NCBI GenBank assembly: GCA_002428445.1
Contig: DIWJ01000049.1
Location: 1 to 64,000 of the forward strand
From: Syntrophaceae bacterium UBA6109
Lineage (GTDB): Bacteria > Desulfobacterota > Syntrophia > Syntrophales > UBA6109
Length of the DNA: 64,000 nucleotides
Direction of reading: 5' to 3'
Part shown: positions 35,832 to 45,000 of the stretch, piece by piece
Position numbering within the stretch: position 1 is the stretch's first letter
Layout: every line of letters begins with the position of its first letter
Notes under the pieces: generated by a model
What the model saw: only the letters and a program-made list of their open reading frames with translations
Told to the model about the DNA's origin: nothing
Database searches by the model: none
Program-made: the position numbers and the translations under genes

Positions 35832-36058
35832 AGACGAACGATCGCTTCGGTGTCATCCTGTTCCCATCCGTCAGCTACGCCCTGACAGCGGAAAAGATCC
35901 TGAAGAAGGAAGGCCTTTCCTTCAAGCTCATTCCCATCCCCAGACACATCAGCTCGGACTGCGGGGTCTGCATCCGCTTCCCCGCTTCTTCGATGGACAA
36001 GATCCTTGCGGCCCTCTCCGGCAAAGTGGAAACGGAGGGGACGTGCCTTCTGGATTGA
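35828..36058 (+). CDS. DUF3343 putative Se/S carrier-like protein
   Basis: 76 residues. It has the DUF3343 pattern: FPSVSYALTAEKILKKEGL, then the PRHISSDCGVCIRFP segment with a CGVC pair at about residues 45-48. These small proteins are usually found next to YedF, YedE or Sec genes and are thought to carry selenium or sulfur. The start overlaps the yedF stop (ATGA). Confidence 0.85.
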   Translation: MKTNDRFGVILFPSVSYALTAEKILKKEGLSFKLIPIPRHISSDCGVCIRFPASSMDKILAALSGKVETEGTCLLD

Positions 36059-36143
36059 ATCCCGCGGGTGTCCCTCCTCCCTTGCGAGACACGCCTGTTG
36101 CTGCATCGTGAAATCCGGCTCGTTCGTCGCGCGGCCTGCCCTG

Positions 36144-36220
36144 TGAAGCCCATCTATAGGCCGACCCTCCCTATTCCATAAATGAATTTGACTTATTCAT
36201 TTTATCCGCACTATTGATTA
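36144..36220 (+). promoter_or_regulatory. Duplicated selenium-cluster operator/promoter, copy B
   Basis: The second copy of the element at 33110-33185, on the same strand. TTGACT (36188-36193) and CACTAT (36209-36214) keep the 15-bp spacing. Aligned bases differ at about a dozen positions plus one extra base, while the central 30 bp are nearly identical. It lies 55 bp before the yedE start with no gene in between, so it should drive the yedE-tusA-like-selD unit under the same regulator. Confidence 0.7.
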
Positions 36221-36275
36221 CACCGGTTTTTTCAGCATCTCTTGATTCCGGATCACGACACGAGAGGAGGCATCC

Positions 36276-37388
36276 ATGAAGAACATTTTCGCATCCCGCG
36301 GAGGGATCATCGCCGCCGGCTCCATCATCGGCGCCCTGGCGGCCGGGCTCGTCTATCTCGGCAACCCCGTGAACATGGGCATCTGCGTCGCCTGCTTCAC
36401 ACGCGACACGGCCGGCGCCCTCGGCCTGCACCGGGCGGGCGCCGTCCAGTACATCCGCCCGGAACTGGTCGGCTTCGTCTGGGGTGCGCTGATCGCCGCC
36501 CTTGCCTTCCGCGAATTCCGGCCCCGCGGCGGCTCGTCCCCTCTCATCCGCTTTGTCCTGGGCTTCTTCGCCATGGTGGGGGCCCTCGTGTTCCTCGGCT
36601 GCCCTTGGCGGGCGCTTCTGCGGCTTGCCGGCGGTGACTGGAACGGCGCCGTCGGCATCGTCGGCCTGATCGCCGGAATATCCGTTGGGGTCTCGTTCCT
36701 GAAGAACGGCTTCATGCTTGGCCGTGCGTCGGCAAGTCGCGCGGCCGTCGGATGGGTCATGCCCGTCTTTGCGCTCCTTCTCCTGATCCTTGTCGCGGTT
36801 CCCGTCAAATTCTCCCCCGACGGACCCGTCTTCTTCAGCGCCCAGGGTCCGGGTTCCGCCCATGCGCCGCTTCTGATCTCTCTGGCGGCGGGACTTCTTG
36901 TGGGGTTCCTGGCCCAGCGGACACGATTCTGCACCATGGGCGCCCTTCGCGACGTCATCCTGACGCGGGACACCCATCTCCTCAGCGGCGTTCTTGCCTT
37001 CACCATCGTCGCCTTCCTTGTCAATCTACTGATCGGCAAATTCAACCCCGGTTTCGCCCCCCACCCCGTCGCCCATTCCAACCACATCTGGAACTTCCTG
37101 GGGATGGCGCTTTCGGGGCTGTGCTTCGCCCTGGCGGGAGGATGCCCGGGCCGGCAATTCTTCATGTCCGGCGAAGGCGACGGGGACGCGGCCGTTTTCG
37201 TCGCCGGAATGTTCGCCGGTGCGGCCTTCGCTCACAATCTGAGTTTTGCCGGATCGCCCGACAAATTCGACAAAGCGACGCAGGTCCTTACGGTGGGCGG
37301 ACCTGCCTTTTGGGGACAGGCGGCTGTCATTGTCGGCCTGATCATCGTGGTCGCCATCGGCTGGGCGATGAAGGAGAAGCGCGCCTGA
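36276..37388 (+). CDS. yedE: YedE-type putative selenium transporter
   Basis: 370 residues with about ten spans and two YeeE/YedE-like halves: NPVNMGICVACFTRDTAG with CVAC in the first, QRTRFCTMGALRDVIL in the second, plus GGCPGRQFFMSGEGDGDAA. Conserved Cys in YeeE-type carriers pass thiosulfate through a relay; the YedE branch is tied to selenium clusters. GAGGAGG precedes the ATG and operator copy B lies upstream. The transported form of selenium or sulfur is unknown. Confidence 0.9.
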   Translation: MKNIFASRGGIIAAGSIIGALAAGLVYLGNPVNMGICVACFTRDTAGALGLHRAGAVQYIRPELVGFVWGALIAALAFREFRPRGGSSPLIRFVLGFFAMVGALVFLGCPWRALLRLAGGDWNGAVGIVGLIAGISVGVSFLKNGFMLGRASASRAAVGWVMPVFALLLLILVAVPVKFSPDGPVFFSAQGPGSAHAPLLISLAAGLLVGFLAQRTRFCTMGALRDVILTRDTHLLSGVLAFTIVAFLVNLLIGKFNPGFAPHPVAHSNHIWNFLGMALSGLCFALAGGCPGRQFFMSGEGDGDAAVFVAGMFAGAAFAHNLSFAGSPDKFDKATQVLTVGGPAFWGQAAVIVGLIIVVAIGWAMKEKRA

Positions 37389-37508
37389 CGCAGGGGCCTC
37401 GACTTTCCGGTACGGCGGTTGCGGGAACGTTCCCGCGGCCTTTCCGTCCGTTATCGACAAGCATCTTGCAGAATGGGAAAAATTGTATATAGAAGGAGGT
37501 AAGCCATC

Positions 37509-37727
37509 ATGATCGAGATCGATGCGCGCGGGCTCGGTTGCCCCATTCCCGTCGTCAGGACCCAGAGGGCGATGGAGGCGAATCCGGCGGAAGTGCTGCG
37601 GGTCATAGTGGATGCGGAAGTGGCGAAGGAAAACGTCTCGCGACTGGCAGGCAGCCGGAACTACAGAGTCCTGATCGGCGAGTCGGCGAACGGCGAATAC
37701 CGCCTCATCCTCACGCCCGGCAAATAG
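37509..37727 (+). CDS. TusA-like sulfur/selenium carrier
   Basis: 72 residues, a single TusA/SirA domain with the carrier Cys11 in RGLGCPIPVVRTQRAME. A very strong AGAAGGAGG site precedes the ATG. It lies between yedE and selD, where it could accept selenium from the transporter or desulfurase and hand it to SelD. TusA proteins otherwise serve tRNA thiolation, so its role here is inferred from context. Confidence 0.85.
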   Translation: MIEIDARGLGCPIPVVRTQRAMEANPAEVLRVIVDAEVAKENVSRLAGSRNYRVLIGESANGEYRLILTPGK

Positions 37728-37804
37728 GGCGGCGGACTCTCCCGGCAGCGGTGCCGCAGCCGATTTTTTCCGCCGGAATTCATACAGAAGAAAGGTTTGC
37801 GGCC

Positions 37805-38857
37805 ATGGAAGAAACGAACAAGCCCCGGCTCACGGAGACGGTCCACGGGGCCGGCTGAGCCTGCAAGATCGGTCCGGGGGACCTGCAGGAAGCGCTTCGG
37901 GATTTACCGCTGATCTCCGATCCCAACCTCATCGTCGGCATGGAACACGCCGAGGACGCGGGCGTCTACAAACTGCGCGACGACCTCGCCATCGTCCAGA
38001 CGGTGGATTTCTTCACGCCCATCGTGGATGATCCCTACATCTTCGGCCAGATCGCCGTCACCAATGCGCTCAGCGATGTCTATGCCATGGGCGGAAAACC
38101 GCTTACCGCCATGAACATCGTCTGCTTTCCCATCAGGAAAATGCCCGTCTCCATCCTGCGCGACATCCTCCGGGGCGGCCTCGACAAAATGCGCGAGGCG
38201 GGCGTTCTCCTCGTCGGCGGACACAGCGTCGAGGACGACGAAATCAAGTACGGTCTCTCCGTCACGGGCACCATCCATCCCGACCGCGTGCTCCTGAACC
38301 GGGGCGCCCGTCCGGGCGATGCTCTGGTCCTCACCAAGCCCATCGGCACGGGGATCGCCAGCACCGCCGTCAAGGGCGGCGTAGCGCCGGAGGCCCTCGT
38401 GGCGGCGGCAACGTCCGGCATGACGACCCTCAATAAAGGGGCTGCCGAAATCGCGGCCGGCTTTTCCGATATTCACGCCTGCACCGATATCACGGGCTTC
38501 GGCCTCGTCGGGCATGCCGCGGAGATGATCGAAGGTTCCGACGCGGGCATCGTCCTTCACGCCTCCCGCATTCCCCTCTTCCCCGGCATCCGCGCCCTCG
38601 TCGAGGAGGGCATCGTACCGGGCGGGCTGCTGCGCAACCGCGACTTCCGCATGCCGCTCGTTTCAAAGGGTCCGGATTGCCCGGACTGGCTCTTCGACGT
38701 CCTCTTCGATCCACAAACCGCAGGCGGGCTGTTTCTGGCCCTCCCGAAGCCGTCGGCGAAACGCCTCGTCGAAGGCCTTCAGGCCGCCGGACTCCCGGAC
38801 GCGGCCGTCGTCGGCGAAGTCGTCGACGCCCCCGCAGGAAAGATCCTCATCGCCTGA
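37805..38857 (+). CDS. selD: Selenide, water dikinase; selenoprotein with UGA at codon 18
   Basis: 350 residues if the TGA at 37856-37858 is read as selenocysteine. The first 17 codons run in the same frame as the rest, and the residues after the TGA (ACKIGPGDL) match SelD exactly at its active-site Cys/Sec position. Downstream are the GMEHAEDAGVYKL segment with ATP-binding Asp, MGGKPLTAMNIVCFP, LVGGHSVEDDEIKYG and TDITGFGLVGHAAEM. SelD makes selenophosphate from selenide and ATP for Sec-tRNA synthesis. A standard gene finder would call only 37940-38857 and lose the catalytic N-terminus. A stem-loop follows the TGA. Confidence 0.94.
37860..37889 (+). promoter_or_regulatory. SECIS-like stem-loop in selD
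   Basis: It begins one base after the UGA. The outer stem is CCTGCA (37860-37865) with TGCAGG (37884-37889); after a 5-nt AGATC bulge the inner stem is GGTCC (37871-37875) with GGACC (37879-37883), closed by a GGG loop. Bacterial SECIS elements sit directly after the UGA and bind SelB through the apical loop and a bulge, which this structure resembles. It is also part of the coding frame. Confidence 0.8.
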
Positions 38858-38945
38858 CTTTTTCTCCGGCCATCACAATGCCTTGAATCCGGACAAATCT
38901 GATCAGCGGCGGCTGTCGGCTTCGAAACGGCGCCCCGGCGATTCT

Positions 38946-39494
38946 TCAGAACGCAAACACCACCGCGGCCAGAACCGTCGTGTATCCGTTGTGTTTCACA
39001 ATGCTCGACTGGGTGATGTTCCGCGTGCTCACGATCTTTCCGCTGATCCGGAAGATTTCCTTTTTTTCATCCCAGCTTTCGTCGGCATTGAAATCGATGC
39101 CCAACGTCGAAGCCAGCATGGCCGCCGCAAGATCTTCCGCGTAATCGCCCGCCTGTCTGCCTGTCTGGCCGAAGGCATGATGTTCGCTGATATAACCATA
39201 GGCCGCCTTGTCGGCGGGAACGGCACAGCCCACGGAGGCGGCGAGAAGCCGTCCGGGTTCATTGCTGCAGCAGCGGCTCATGACGCAGTAGGTGATCGCG
39301 CCCGGCCGTATCCGCCCCAATCCCATGCTTTTCGAAATGAAGAGACAGCCGGGCGGCAGGATGCTCGACACCTGCACGAGGTTGCACTTTTCGATGCCGG
39401 CGTCCCGGAGGGCCAGCTCGAAGGAATGCAACTCCTCTCTGTGTCTCCCCACTCCCTTGGTTAAAAACATACTGCGCGGGACATGCTCAGCCAA
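38946..39494 (-). CDS. pdaD: Pyruvoyl-dependent arginine decarboxylase
   Basis: 182 residues. The proenzyme cleaves itself between Ser43 and Ser44 in VSSILPPG, leaving a pyruvoyl group on the second serine. ITYCVMSRCCSNEPG, AYGYISEHHAFGQT and the C-terminal part fit the PvlArgDC family. It makes agmatine for polyamine synthesis. It follows hisC by 85 bp on the same strand and is convergent with selD. Confidence 0.92.
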   Translation of the reverse strand: MAEHVPRSMFLTKGVGRHREELHSFELALRDAGIEKCNLVQVSSILPPGCLFISKSMGLGRIRPGAITYCVMSRCCSNEPGRLLAASVGCAVPADKAAYGYISEHHAFGQTGRQAGDYAEDLAAAMLASTLGIDFNADESWDEKKEIFRISGKIVSTRNITQSSIVKHNGYTTVLAAVVFAF

Positions 39495-39579
39495 TTTTTC
39501 CCTCCTCGCCGGAGACTCCGGCAGCCATGCAATGGCCTTCTGTGGAACAATCGAAAAAACGGTCCGTTGTGATGATGTC

Positions 39580-40680
39580 TTACGATGCGAGTATTTCGCG
39601 AATCGCCGTCAACAGTCTCTCATTCTCTTCGAAATTCCCGATGCTGATCCGCAGATGATCCTTCAAGCCGTAGCTCGACAACGGCCTGACGATGATCCCC
39701 TTCTTCAGAAGCCGCTCAAAGAGATCCAGGGCTGCCACTGGCGGTTTCACCAGGATGAAATTGGCCCGGGACGGGTAAACAAGGAAGCCCATCTCCCCGA
39801 GGTTCTGCGCCAGCATCTGTCTTCCCTGGACCACCGTTCTGATCGTATCCTCGCGGAAGGAGTCATCGCCCAAGGCCGCAATGCCGGCCGCCTCGGCCAG
39901 GATATTTACGCTGAAAGGAAGCTTGATGCGGAGCAGACAATCGGCCAGTTTCGCCGGCATGACACCATAGCCCAAACGCAACCCGGCCAGTCCGTAAAGC
40001 TTCGAAAAGGTCCGCAGGACGACAAGATTGGGCATTTGTCCCGCCCGGGACATGACGGAATAGCGCGCCTGGGGAACGGCGAAATCCATATAGGCTTCGT
40101 CCACGACGAGCAGGCAATCCTCCGGAAGGCGGCGGAGCAGAGCGAGAACAGCCTCGACGGGCGGCGCGAATCCCGAAGGGTTATCGGGCGTCGTCAGAAA
40201 AACGATCGCCGTGGTCTCATTCACGGCATCGAGAAGCGCCTGCATGGGAAACGTAAAATCACCCCGTAAGTCTATCTGGCGAAATTCCACGCCGCAGAGT
40301 CTGGATTGAAGCCGGTAGATTCCGAAGCAGGGTCGAAACGCCAGGATGTGATCACGGCCCGGCTCAGCTGCTGCCCGGATGAGCAGGTCGATGATCTCAT
40401 CCGAACCATTGCCGGCCACGACACGGTCCGCAGGAATCCCGTGATAGGCTCCCAGGGCCTGGCGAAGCCGAGGGCTGCCCGCCTGCGGGTAGCGATGGCA
40501 CTCCGTCAGATGTCCGCTAAGGACCTCAAGCACCCTCGGCGAAACCCCCAGCGGGTTTTCGTTGCTGGCCAGCTTCACCACCGATGAGAGACCATACCGC
40601 CCTTCTATCTCTTTAATGGACAACCCCGGGCTGTAGGACTCAAAATCAAGCGCTCGCCCTCGGATCATGGAGCGGCTCAT
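39580..40680 (-). CDS. hisC: Histidinol-phosphate aminotransferase
   Basis: 366 residues, fold-type I aminotransferase. Key positions: SNENPLG at 39-45, Asn167 in TPDNPSG, Asp194 and Tyr197 in VDEAYMDF, and PLP Lys227 in TFSKLYGLAGLRLGYG. It converts imidazole acetol phosphate to histidinol phosphate. No other his genes are adjacent, so it may also serve aromatic amino acids. The ATG at 40680 or the one four codons later are both possible. Confidence 0.9.
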   Translation of the reverse strand: MSRSMIRGRALDFESYSPGLSIKEIEGRYGLSSVVKLASNENPLGVSPRVLEVLSGHLTECHRYPQAGSPRLRQALGAYHGIPADRVVAGNGSDEIIDLLIRAAAEPGRDHILAFRPCFGIYRLQSRLCGVEFRQIDLRGDFTFPMQALLDAVNETTAIVFLTTPDNPSGFAPPVEAVLALLRRLPEDCLLVVDEAYMDFAVPQARYSVMSRAGQMPNLVVLRTFSKLYGLAGLRLGYGVMPAKLADCLLRIKLPFSVNILAEAAGIAALGDDSFREDTIRTVVQGRQMLAQNLGEMGFLVYPSRANFILVKPPVAALDLFERLLKKGIIVRPLSSYGLKDHLRISIGNFEENERLLTAIREILAS

Positions 40681-40718
40681 CGATCGTTCTCCCTTCTATT
40701 CCAGGCATCAACCACCTC

Positions 40719-41096
40719 TCAGATCAGCCTTTCAGCGCCCGAATATAGTGCATCGACATGCAAAACCGCGGCGGCAATACGGGGGTGCTTCTGATCCACC
40801 CATTGCCGCATATCCTCGTAGATCGGACCGTCGGTGAAATATTCGACACTCCCTTTAGCCTGATACGATTTTTTCTCCTTCGTAATGAATAGGACGGCAA
40901 CCTTGCTGCCGCGTTTGATGTTGCTTCTGGTCTTGTGAAAATAGTTGTCCGCCACGACGATGCTTCCATCGTCCAGCATCTTCACGCACGTTGCATAGAT
41001 GGCATTCGGAACACCCTGTTCGTCTGCGGTACTCAGCACAATCGGACCTTCATGCCTCTCCCATGCGTCCCGCAAAATATTCGTTACGTTCTTCAT
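40719..41096 (-). CDS. Pyridoxamine-phosphate-oxidase-like flavin protein
   Basis: 125 residues with a split-barrel FMN-binding pattern: GPIVLSTADEQGVPNAIYA, DDGSIVVADNYFHKTRSNIKRG and VAVLFITKEKKSYQAKGSVEY. Such proteins bind FMN, haem or F420; true PdxH activity is unlikely at this length. The start overlaps the stop of the HD-domain gene by 4 bp. Confidence 0.82.
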   Translation of the reverse strand: MKNVTNILRDAWERHEGPIVLSTADEQGVPNAIYATCVKMLDDGSIVVADNYFHKTRSNIKRGSKVAVLFITKEKKSYQAKGSVEYFTDGPIYEDMRQWVDQKHPRIAAAVLHVDALYSGAERLI

Positions 41097-41914
41097 TTGT
41101 TTCCCCTTTCGGCTGCTTTTTCCACTGCCTGCCCCATGTCCGGCAGCGCTTTTTCGATGTCAGAAAACAATTCCCGGACCGCCTTCGTATCCGGCAACTC
41201 CCGCCGGATGCGGTCCAAAGTGTCCCGCCGGATGGCCAACTGCAGTGCCGGCGGATAATTCAGATCGTAAAACCAGGTTGCGAGCATGACAAGGAAATCG
41301 CCCAGCGTGGACAGATTGCCGCTCGATACCGATTTTGTTCTTGCGGCTTCCTGCAACACGAAGGGGCTCAACTCCCGGCACAAGCGAATGTGGGGAAGCA
41401 TATCGGGAAGCCCTTGAAATCCGTCGGACGCAATCTCCCGCAATACAAGTTCCATAATGTCCAGTTTGTCCGCATCGCGGATCAGGCGCAGCAATCGGTC
41501 CTGCCCGGCGCTCAGCGCCAGCGCAATATCCGCCCTTTTCAGGTTGTGATACTCCGTAACGCAGAGCAACCCTTCCCGATCTCCGGGGCCGGGCAGGAAG
41601 TGCAGATCCTGAGCCTCCAGGACCCTGCGCCCCTCAGCACCATGGTCCACCGTGTCGGCATCCCGGAATGAACCGTACCGGGCGAACTGGGAGAAGCGCC
41701 CCACATCATGCACCAACCCGCACCCCTCGGCCAAAGTCTGCTCCGCTTCCGGAAGCCCCAAGGCGATGGCAACGAACCTCCCGTTCTCGGCTACCCGCCA
41801 GCTGTGCAGACGCTTCAATTCGAGCAATGGGTGAAGGAATCCGTCCCGGTTGCGAAACTGATCGACATAGCCTTCGAACCATTTTCGCAGGGAATACTGC
41901 TCTTTTTTTGTCAT
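41093..41914 (-). CDS. HD-domain phosphohydrolase
   Basis: 273 residues. The metal-binding His-Asp pair is in GCGLVHDVGRFSQFARYGSF, with an upstream His in LHSWRVAENG and a later Asp in LRLIRDADKLDIMELVLRE, the complete HD pattern. HD proteins hydrolyse nucleotides or phosphate esters. It is translationally coupled to the flavin protein gene downstream; the substrate is unknown. Confidence 0.85.
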   Translation of the reverse strand: MTKKEQYSLRKWFEGYVDQFRNRDGFLHPLLELKRLHSWRVAENGRFVAIALGLPEAEQTLAEGCGLVHDVGRFSQFARYGSFRDADTVDHGAEGRRVLEAQDLHFLPGPGDREGLLCVTEYHNLKRADIALALSAGQDRLLRLIRDADKLDIMELVLREIASDGFQGLPDMLPHIRLCRELSPFVLQEAARTKSVSSGNLSTLGDFLVMLATWFYDLNYPPALQLAIRRDTLDRIRRELPDTKAVRELFSDIEKALPDMGQAVEKAAERGNK

Positions 41915-41990
41915 GCTTCCGGCCTACGCCTGCGTATTTTTGGAAAACCGATCGGCGCCGATCATCGACGATCCCGGCAAATCCTTCATT

Positions 41991-42578
41991 TCAAAAAGGG
42001 AAATGTCCTACGACCGCTTCATTGGGGGAATCCTCGCGCCGCCTCGCCGGCTGCAGACGCGCCGCAGCGGGTGCCGGCATTTCACGGCATTTCTCGAAAA
42101 CGGCCGTCGGAGCGGGCATCAAAAACGCCACCGGCCCGATCTGCGAACCAACCGGCGCCCTGGCGTCCGTTGCCGCCGTGTCGAACAGGGGGACAGGTTT
42201 GATGTCCAGGAGGGGCGTCCCGTCGACCATGTCCACATCCTCCACGTGAAGGACAACCCCGTCAACCCGGACAAGTCTCACAAGCGATAATCCGATCGGG
42301 TTCGGGCGCCCGGGGGAACGGCAGGCAAAGATGCTGTGTTCCGCATTGTCCAGAAAAGGTTTGACCTGCAGAGCGCATCCATTGCACAGGTGAAGGTGAT
42401 ACAGAAGAAAAACGTGGGAGAAACCACCAAGATCCTGAAGTCCTTCCCTGTAAATTTCATCGACGATCACCTGTCCTGCAACCCCTCTGGCGCCCGGCGG
42501 CTGGACGGGCATGCCCGCAATGTCCCGGAACGGGGTGCGGATCAGACCGATGGGAGCGTAAGCCACAAACGCCTTCAC
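41991..42578 (-). CDS. trmO: TrmO-family tRNA (t6A37) methyltransferase
   Basis: 195 residues from GTG 42578 with GGGAGG upstream. The beta-barrel TrmO/TsaA domain begins APIGLIRTPFRDIAGMPVQP and has FSHVFLLYHLH and CRSPGRPNPIGLSLVRL, the SAM-binding signature of the family. TrmO methylates N6-threonylcarbamoyl-A37 of tRNA. The last 40 residues are Pro/Ala-rich and not part of the core. In archaea and deltaproteobacteria the family may act on other substrates. Confidence 0.82.
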   Translation of the reverse strand: MKAFVAYAPIGLIRTPFRDIAGMPVQPPGARGVAGQVIVDEIYREGLQDLGGFSHVFLLYHLHLCNGCALQVKPFLDNAEHSIFACRSPGRPNPIGLSLVRLVRVDGVVLHVEDVDMVDGTPLLDIKPVPLFDTAATDARAPVGSQIGPVAFLMPAPTAVFEKCREMPAPAAARLQPARRREDSPNEAVVGHFPF

Positions 42579-42704
42579 GTATGAGCCTCCCTGACAAGAA
42601 TGGATCCCCGCCCCTTCGGACGCCACCGGTCCGCTTCACCCGGCTCTTTTCTCCACCGGTTCGTTTTGATTATCTGAACCTGCGTCTGTGCGGACCGGCC
42701 CGGT

Positions 42705-44405
42705 TTATTTTTCCCGCGGGAACGGCCAGGCCATCACACCGCCTTCCATGACCTTCACGTTCTTCCATCCGTTCGCCACGAGGACAAGGGAGGCCTCGTA
42801 AGCCCGCAGGGAGGTCTTGCAGTAACAGACGATCTCCTTGTCCCTGTCCTGCGGAAGCTCATGAAGACGTTTGCGCAGGGCGCCGAGCGGCATGAGCGTC
42901 TCGCCGATGCCGAGGCGCATCTGTTCGAACTCCTCGGGTTGCCGGACGTCGAGCAGAAAGGGCGCCTCACCGCACGTCACCTTGCAATGAACCTCCGCGC
43001 AGGAGATGCCCTTCATCCTCCCCTTCACCTTGTTCTGGAGGATGTGCGCGGCGGCGATGCCGTGATCGATCGCCAGGGAAAAAGGCGGGGCATACGGAAG
43101 GTCGGCGTTGACGAAATCCTCGACCGTCAGGCCTCCCTGGATGGCCACCGCCCATTGCGCGATCTGCCTGTTCACGTTTCCGGGACCGACGCACTGGGCG
43201 CCCAGGATCCGCCCCGTTTTTGCGTCGGCAACCAGTTTCGTTACGAGGAGTTTCGCATCCATGAAACCGGGCTTGTCCGGGCTGGCGTTGATGACCGTGG
43301 CGATGTCGCCGTATCCCAACCTCCCGGCATTCGCTTCGGAGAGTCCCGTCGAGCCGGCCGCGTAGTCGAAAACCTTGCAGATCCCTGTCTGGATCGTCCC
43401 GGGGAAGGTCACGCAATTTTCCGATGCGGCGTTCTCTCCCGCCGCGCGCCCCTGGAGATTCGCCAGGTCCCCCAAGGGCGCCAGGACCTTTTTCCCGGTG
43501 ATCCGGTGGACTGTTTCCACGCAGTCCCCGACAGCATACACGTCGGGGTCGGATGTCTGCATGTATTCGTTGACGCGGATTCCCCCCGTCTCTCCGATCT
43601 CCAGGCCCGTTTCCTCCGCCAGTTTCACGTTCGGACGGACGCCGATCGCCACCACCGCCAGTTCGCAGGGAAGCTCCGTCCCGTTCTGAAGCTTGACGCC
43701 GGTCAGCTTCCCGTTTTCACCGAGAAACGCGGCGATGCCGTTTTCCGTGATGACGTTCGCCCCCTTGCTCCTGACGTGGTTCTCGACGAGCTTGGCCAGT
43801 TCCCAGTCGAGAAAGGTCAGCAACTGGGGGAGCAGTTCGATCACGGTGATCTCGATGCCGGCGAGCTGAAGGGCCTCGCAGGTCTCGATCCCGATCAGGC
43901 CGCCGCCGATGACGGCGGCCTTCCTGATCCTTTTCTCGTCCCGAATCTTGCGGAGAAAATCCGCATCCTTCATGGACTGGAGCGTGGTGATTCCCTCGAG
44001 CTCCACGCCGGGAACGGGAGGCATCCGCGGCACGGCGCCGGTCGCAAGGATCAGCCTGTCATAAGCCATCTCGCCCTTCTCTCCCGTGAGCGTGTCCCGG
44101 AAAGAAACGGTCCGCGCCTTCCGGTCGATGGCTGTCACTTCCGTGTTCACCCTGGCCGCGATGTCCTTGGCGTTCAGGTAGAACTGGGGATTCCGCACGG
44201 TGCCCGAAGCCGTGCTGATAAGCATGTTCCGGTCGTCGAAATACCCGCCCACGTAGTAGGGATAGCCGCAGGAGGCCATCGAGAGATCCCCGTCCTTCTG
44301 CAGGATGACGACCTCGGCGCTGTTGTCGATTCTCCGCGCCTTCGCCGCCGCCTTCGGCCCGGCGGCGGAACCGCCGACGACCACGATTCTTCTCCTTTTC
44401 TCCAT
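42705..44405 (-). CDS. CoA-disulfide-reductase-like flavoprotein with C-terminal rhodanese domain
   Basis: 566 residues. FAD-binding VVVGGSAAGPKAA at the start, redox Cys46 in MASCGYPYYVGG, NAD-binding AAVIGGGLIGIETCEAL and the FAD-binding YAVGDCVETVH segment follow. A rhodanese domain occupies the last 105 residues with Cys529 in CYCKTSLRAYEAS. Such CoADR-rhodanese proteins reduce CoA disulfide, polysulfide or CoA-persulfide. It lies downstream of the CGGC and selenoperoxiredoxin genes, which suggests a thiol or polysulfide redox unit. Confidence 0.9.
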   Translation of the reverse strand: MEKRRRIVVVGGSAAGPKAAAKARRIDNSAEVVILQKDGDLSMASCGYPYYVGGYFDDRNMLISTASGTVRNPQFYLNAKDIAARVNTEVTAIDRKARTVSFRDTLTGEKGEMAYDRLILATGAVPRMPPVPGVELEGITTLQSMKDADFLRKIRDEKRIRKAAVIGGGLIGIETCEALQLAGIEITVIELLPQLLTFLDWELAKLVENHVRSKGANVITENGIAAFLGENGKLTGVKLQNGTELPCELAVVAIGVRPNVKLAEETGLEIGETGGIRVNEYMQTSDPDVYAVGDCVETVHRITGKKVLAPLGDLANLQGRAAGENAASENCVTFPGTIQTGICKVFDYAAGSTGLSEANAGRLGYGDIATVINASPDKPGFMDAKLLVTKLVADAKTGRILGAQCVGPGNVNRQIAQWAVAIQGGLTVEDFVNADLPYAPPFSLAIDHGIAAAHILQNKVKGRMKGISCAEVHCKVTCGEAPFLLDVRQPEEFEQMRLGIGETLMPLGALRKRLHELPQDRDKEIVCYCKTSLRAYEASLVLVANGWKNVKVMEGGVMAWPFPREK

Positions 44406-44452
44406 GGATGGATCTCCTTTATTGGATGAATTGCTGCAAAATGACCGGCAAA

Positions 44453-44902
44453 TCAGTTATAGGCAAGACGCATCGCCTCATTGGCCAGGACGGGGCGGAT
44501 GATTTCCTCCCAGAACGGTGCATCCCAGGTGTGGAGGTCCTGGTGCGCCAGATAATATTTCTGAGGGATCGGATGGGTGCCGTAAACGACACCGATTCCA
44601 AACCGCGACTGGATGAAATCCTTGAAGAAGCCGATCCGCGGACAGGGAGGGTATCCGACGATGAGCCCGGTGGCGAGGTGAATCACCTTGGCCCCGTTGC
44701 GGATCATTTCCTCCGGAGCATATTCGATGTTGCCGCCGGGACACCCGTCACAGGTCGCATATCCCACCAAGGTCACTTCCCTGTCGCGATAGAGGCTGAA
44801 GGCCCCTTCTCTCTCCCGCATCGCCCGGAAACACTTCCCGCCGGCGCAGCGGTGGTAGCGGTTGCAGATGATGATTCCGATCTTGATCGGGTCTTTGTCC
44901 AT
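44453..44902 (-). CDS. CGGC-domain protein (putative metal-binding)
   Basis: 149 residues. Cysteine-rich N-terminal segment KIGIIICNRYHRCAGGKCFRA and GYATCDGCPGGN give the CGGC family pattern; another Cys is in GYPPCPRIGF. The family is thought to bind a metal or metal cluster and is common in anaerobes. It is 47 bp upstream of the flavoprotein gene and probably in the same transcript. No enzymatic role is established. Confidence 0.85.
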   Translation of the reverse strand: MDKDPIKIGIIICNRYHRCAGGKCFRAMREREGAFSLYRDREVTLVGYATCDGCPGGNIEYAPEEMIRNGAKVIHLATGLIVGYPPCPRIGFFKDFIQSRFGIGVVYGTHPIPQKYYLAHQDLHTWDAPFWEEIIRPVLANEAMRLAYN

Positions 44903-45000
44903 TTCGGTTTTCTCCTGAATTGTCCCGCCTTCAATCGCCGCTTCGACCGGCTGAGAGCGCTTTCGGCGCCACAGGCGGAAATGCGCCTGACATCGACGTA

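Noticed and set aside
37735..37790. GC-rich imperfect hairpin followed by T-run between the TusA-like gene and selD, as an attenuator
   Set aside because: The stem is irregular and several foldings compete; not strong enough to list as a terminator or riboswitch.
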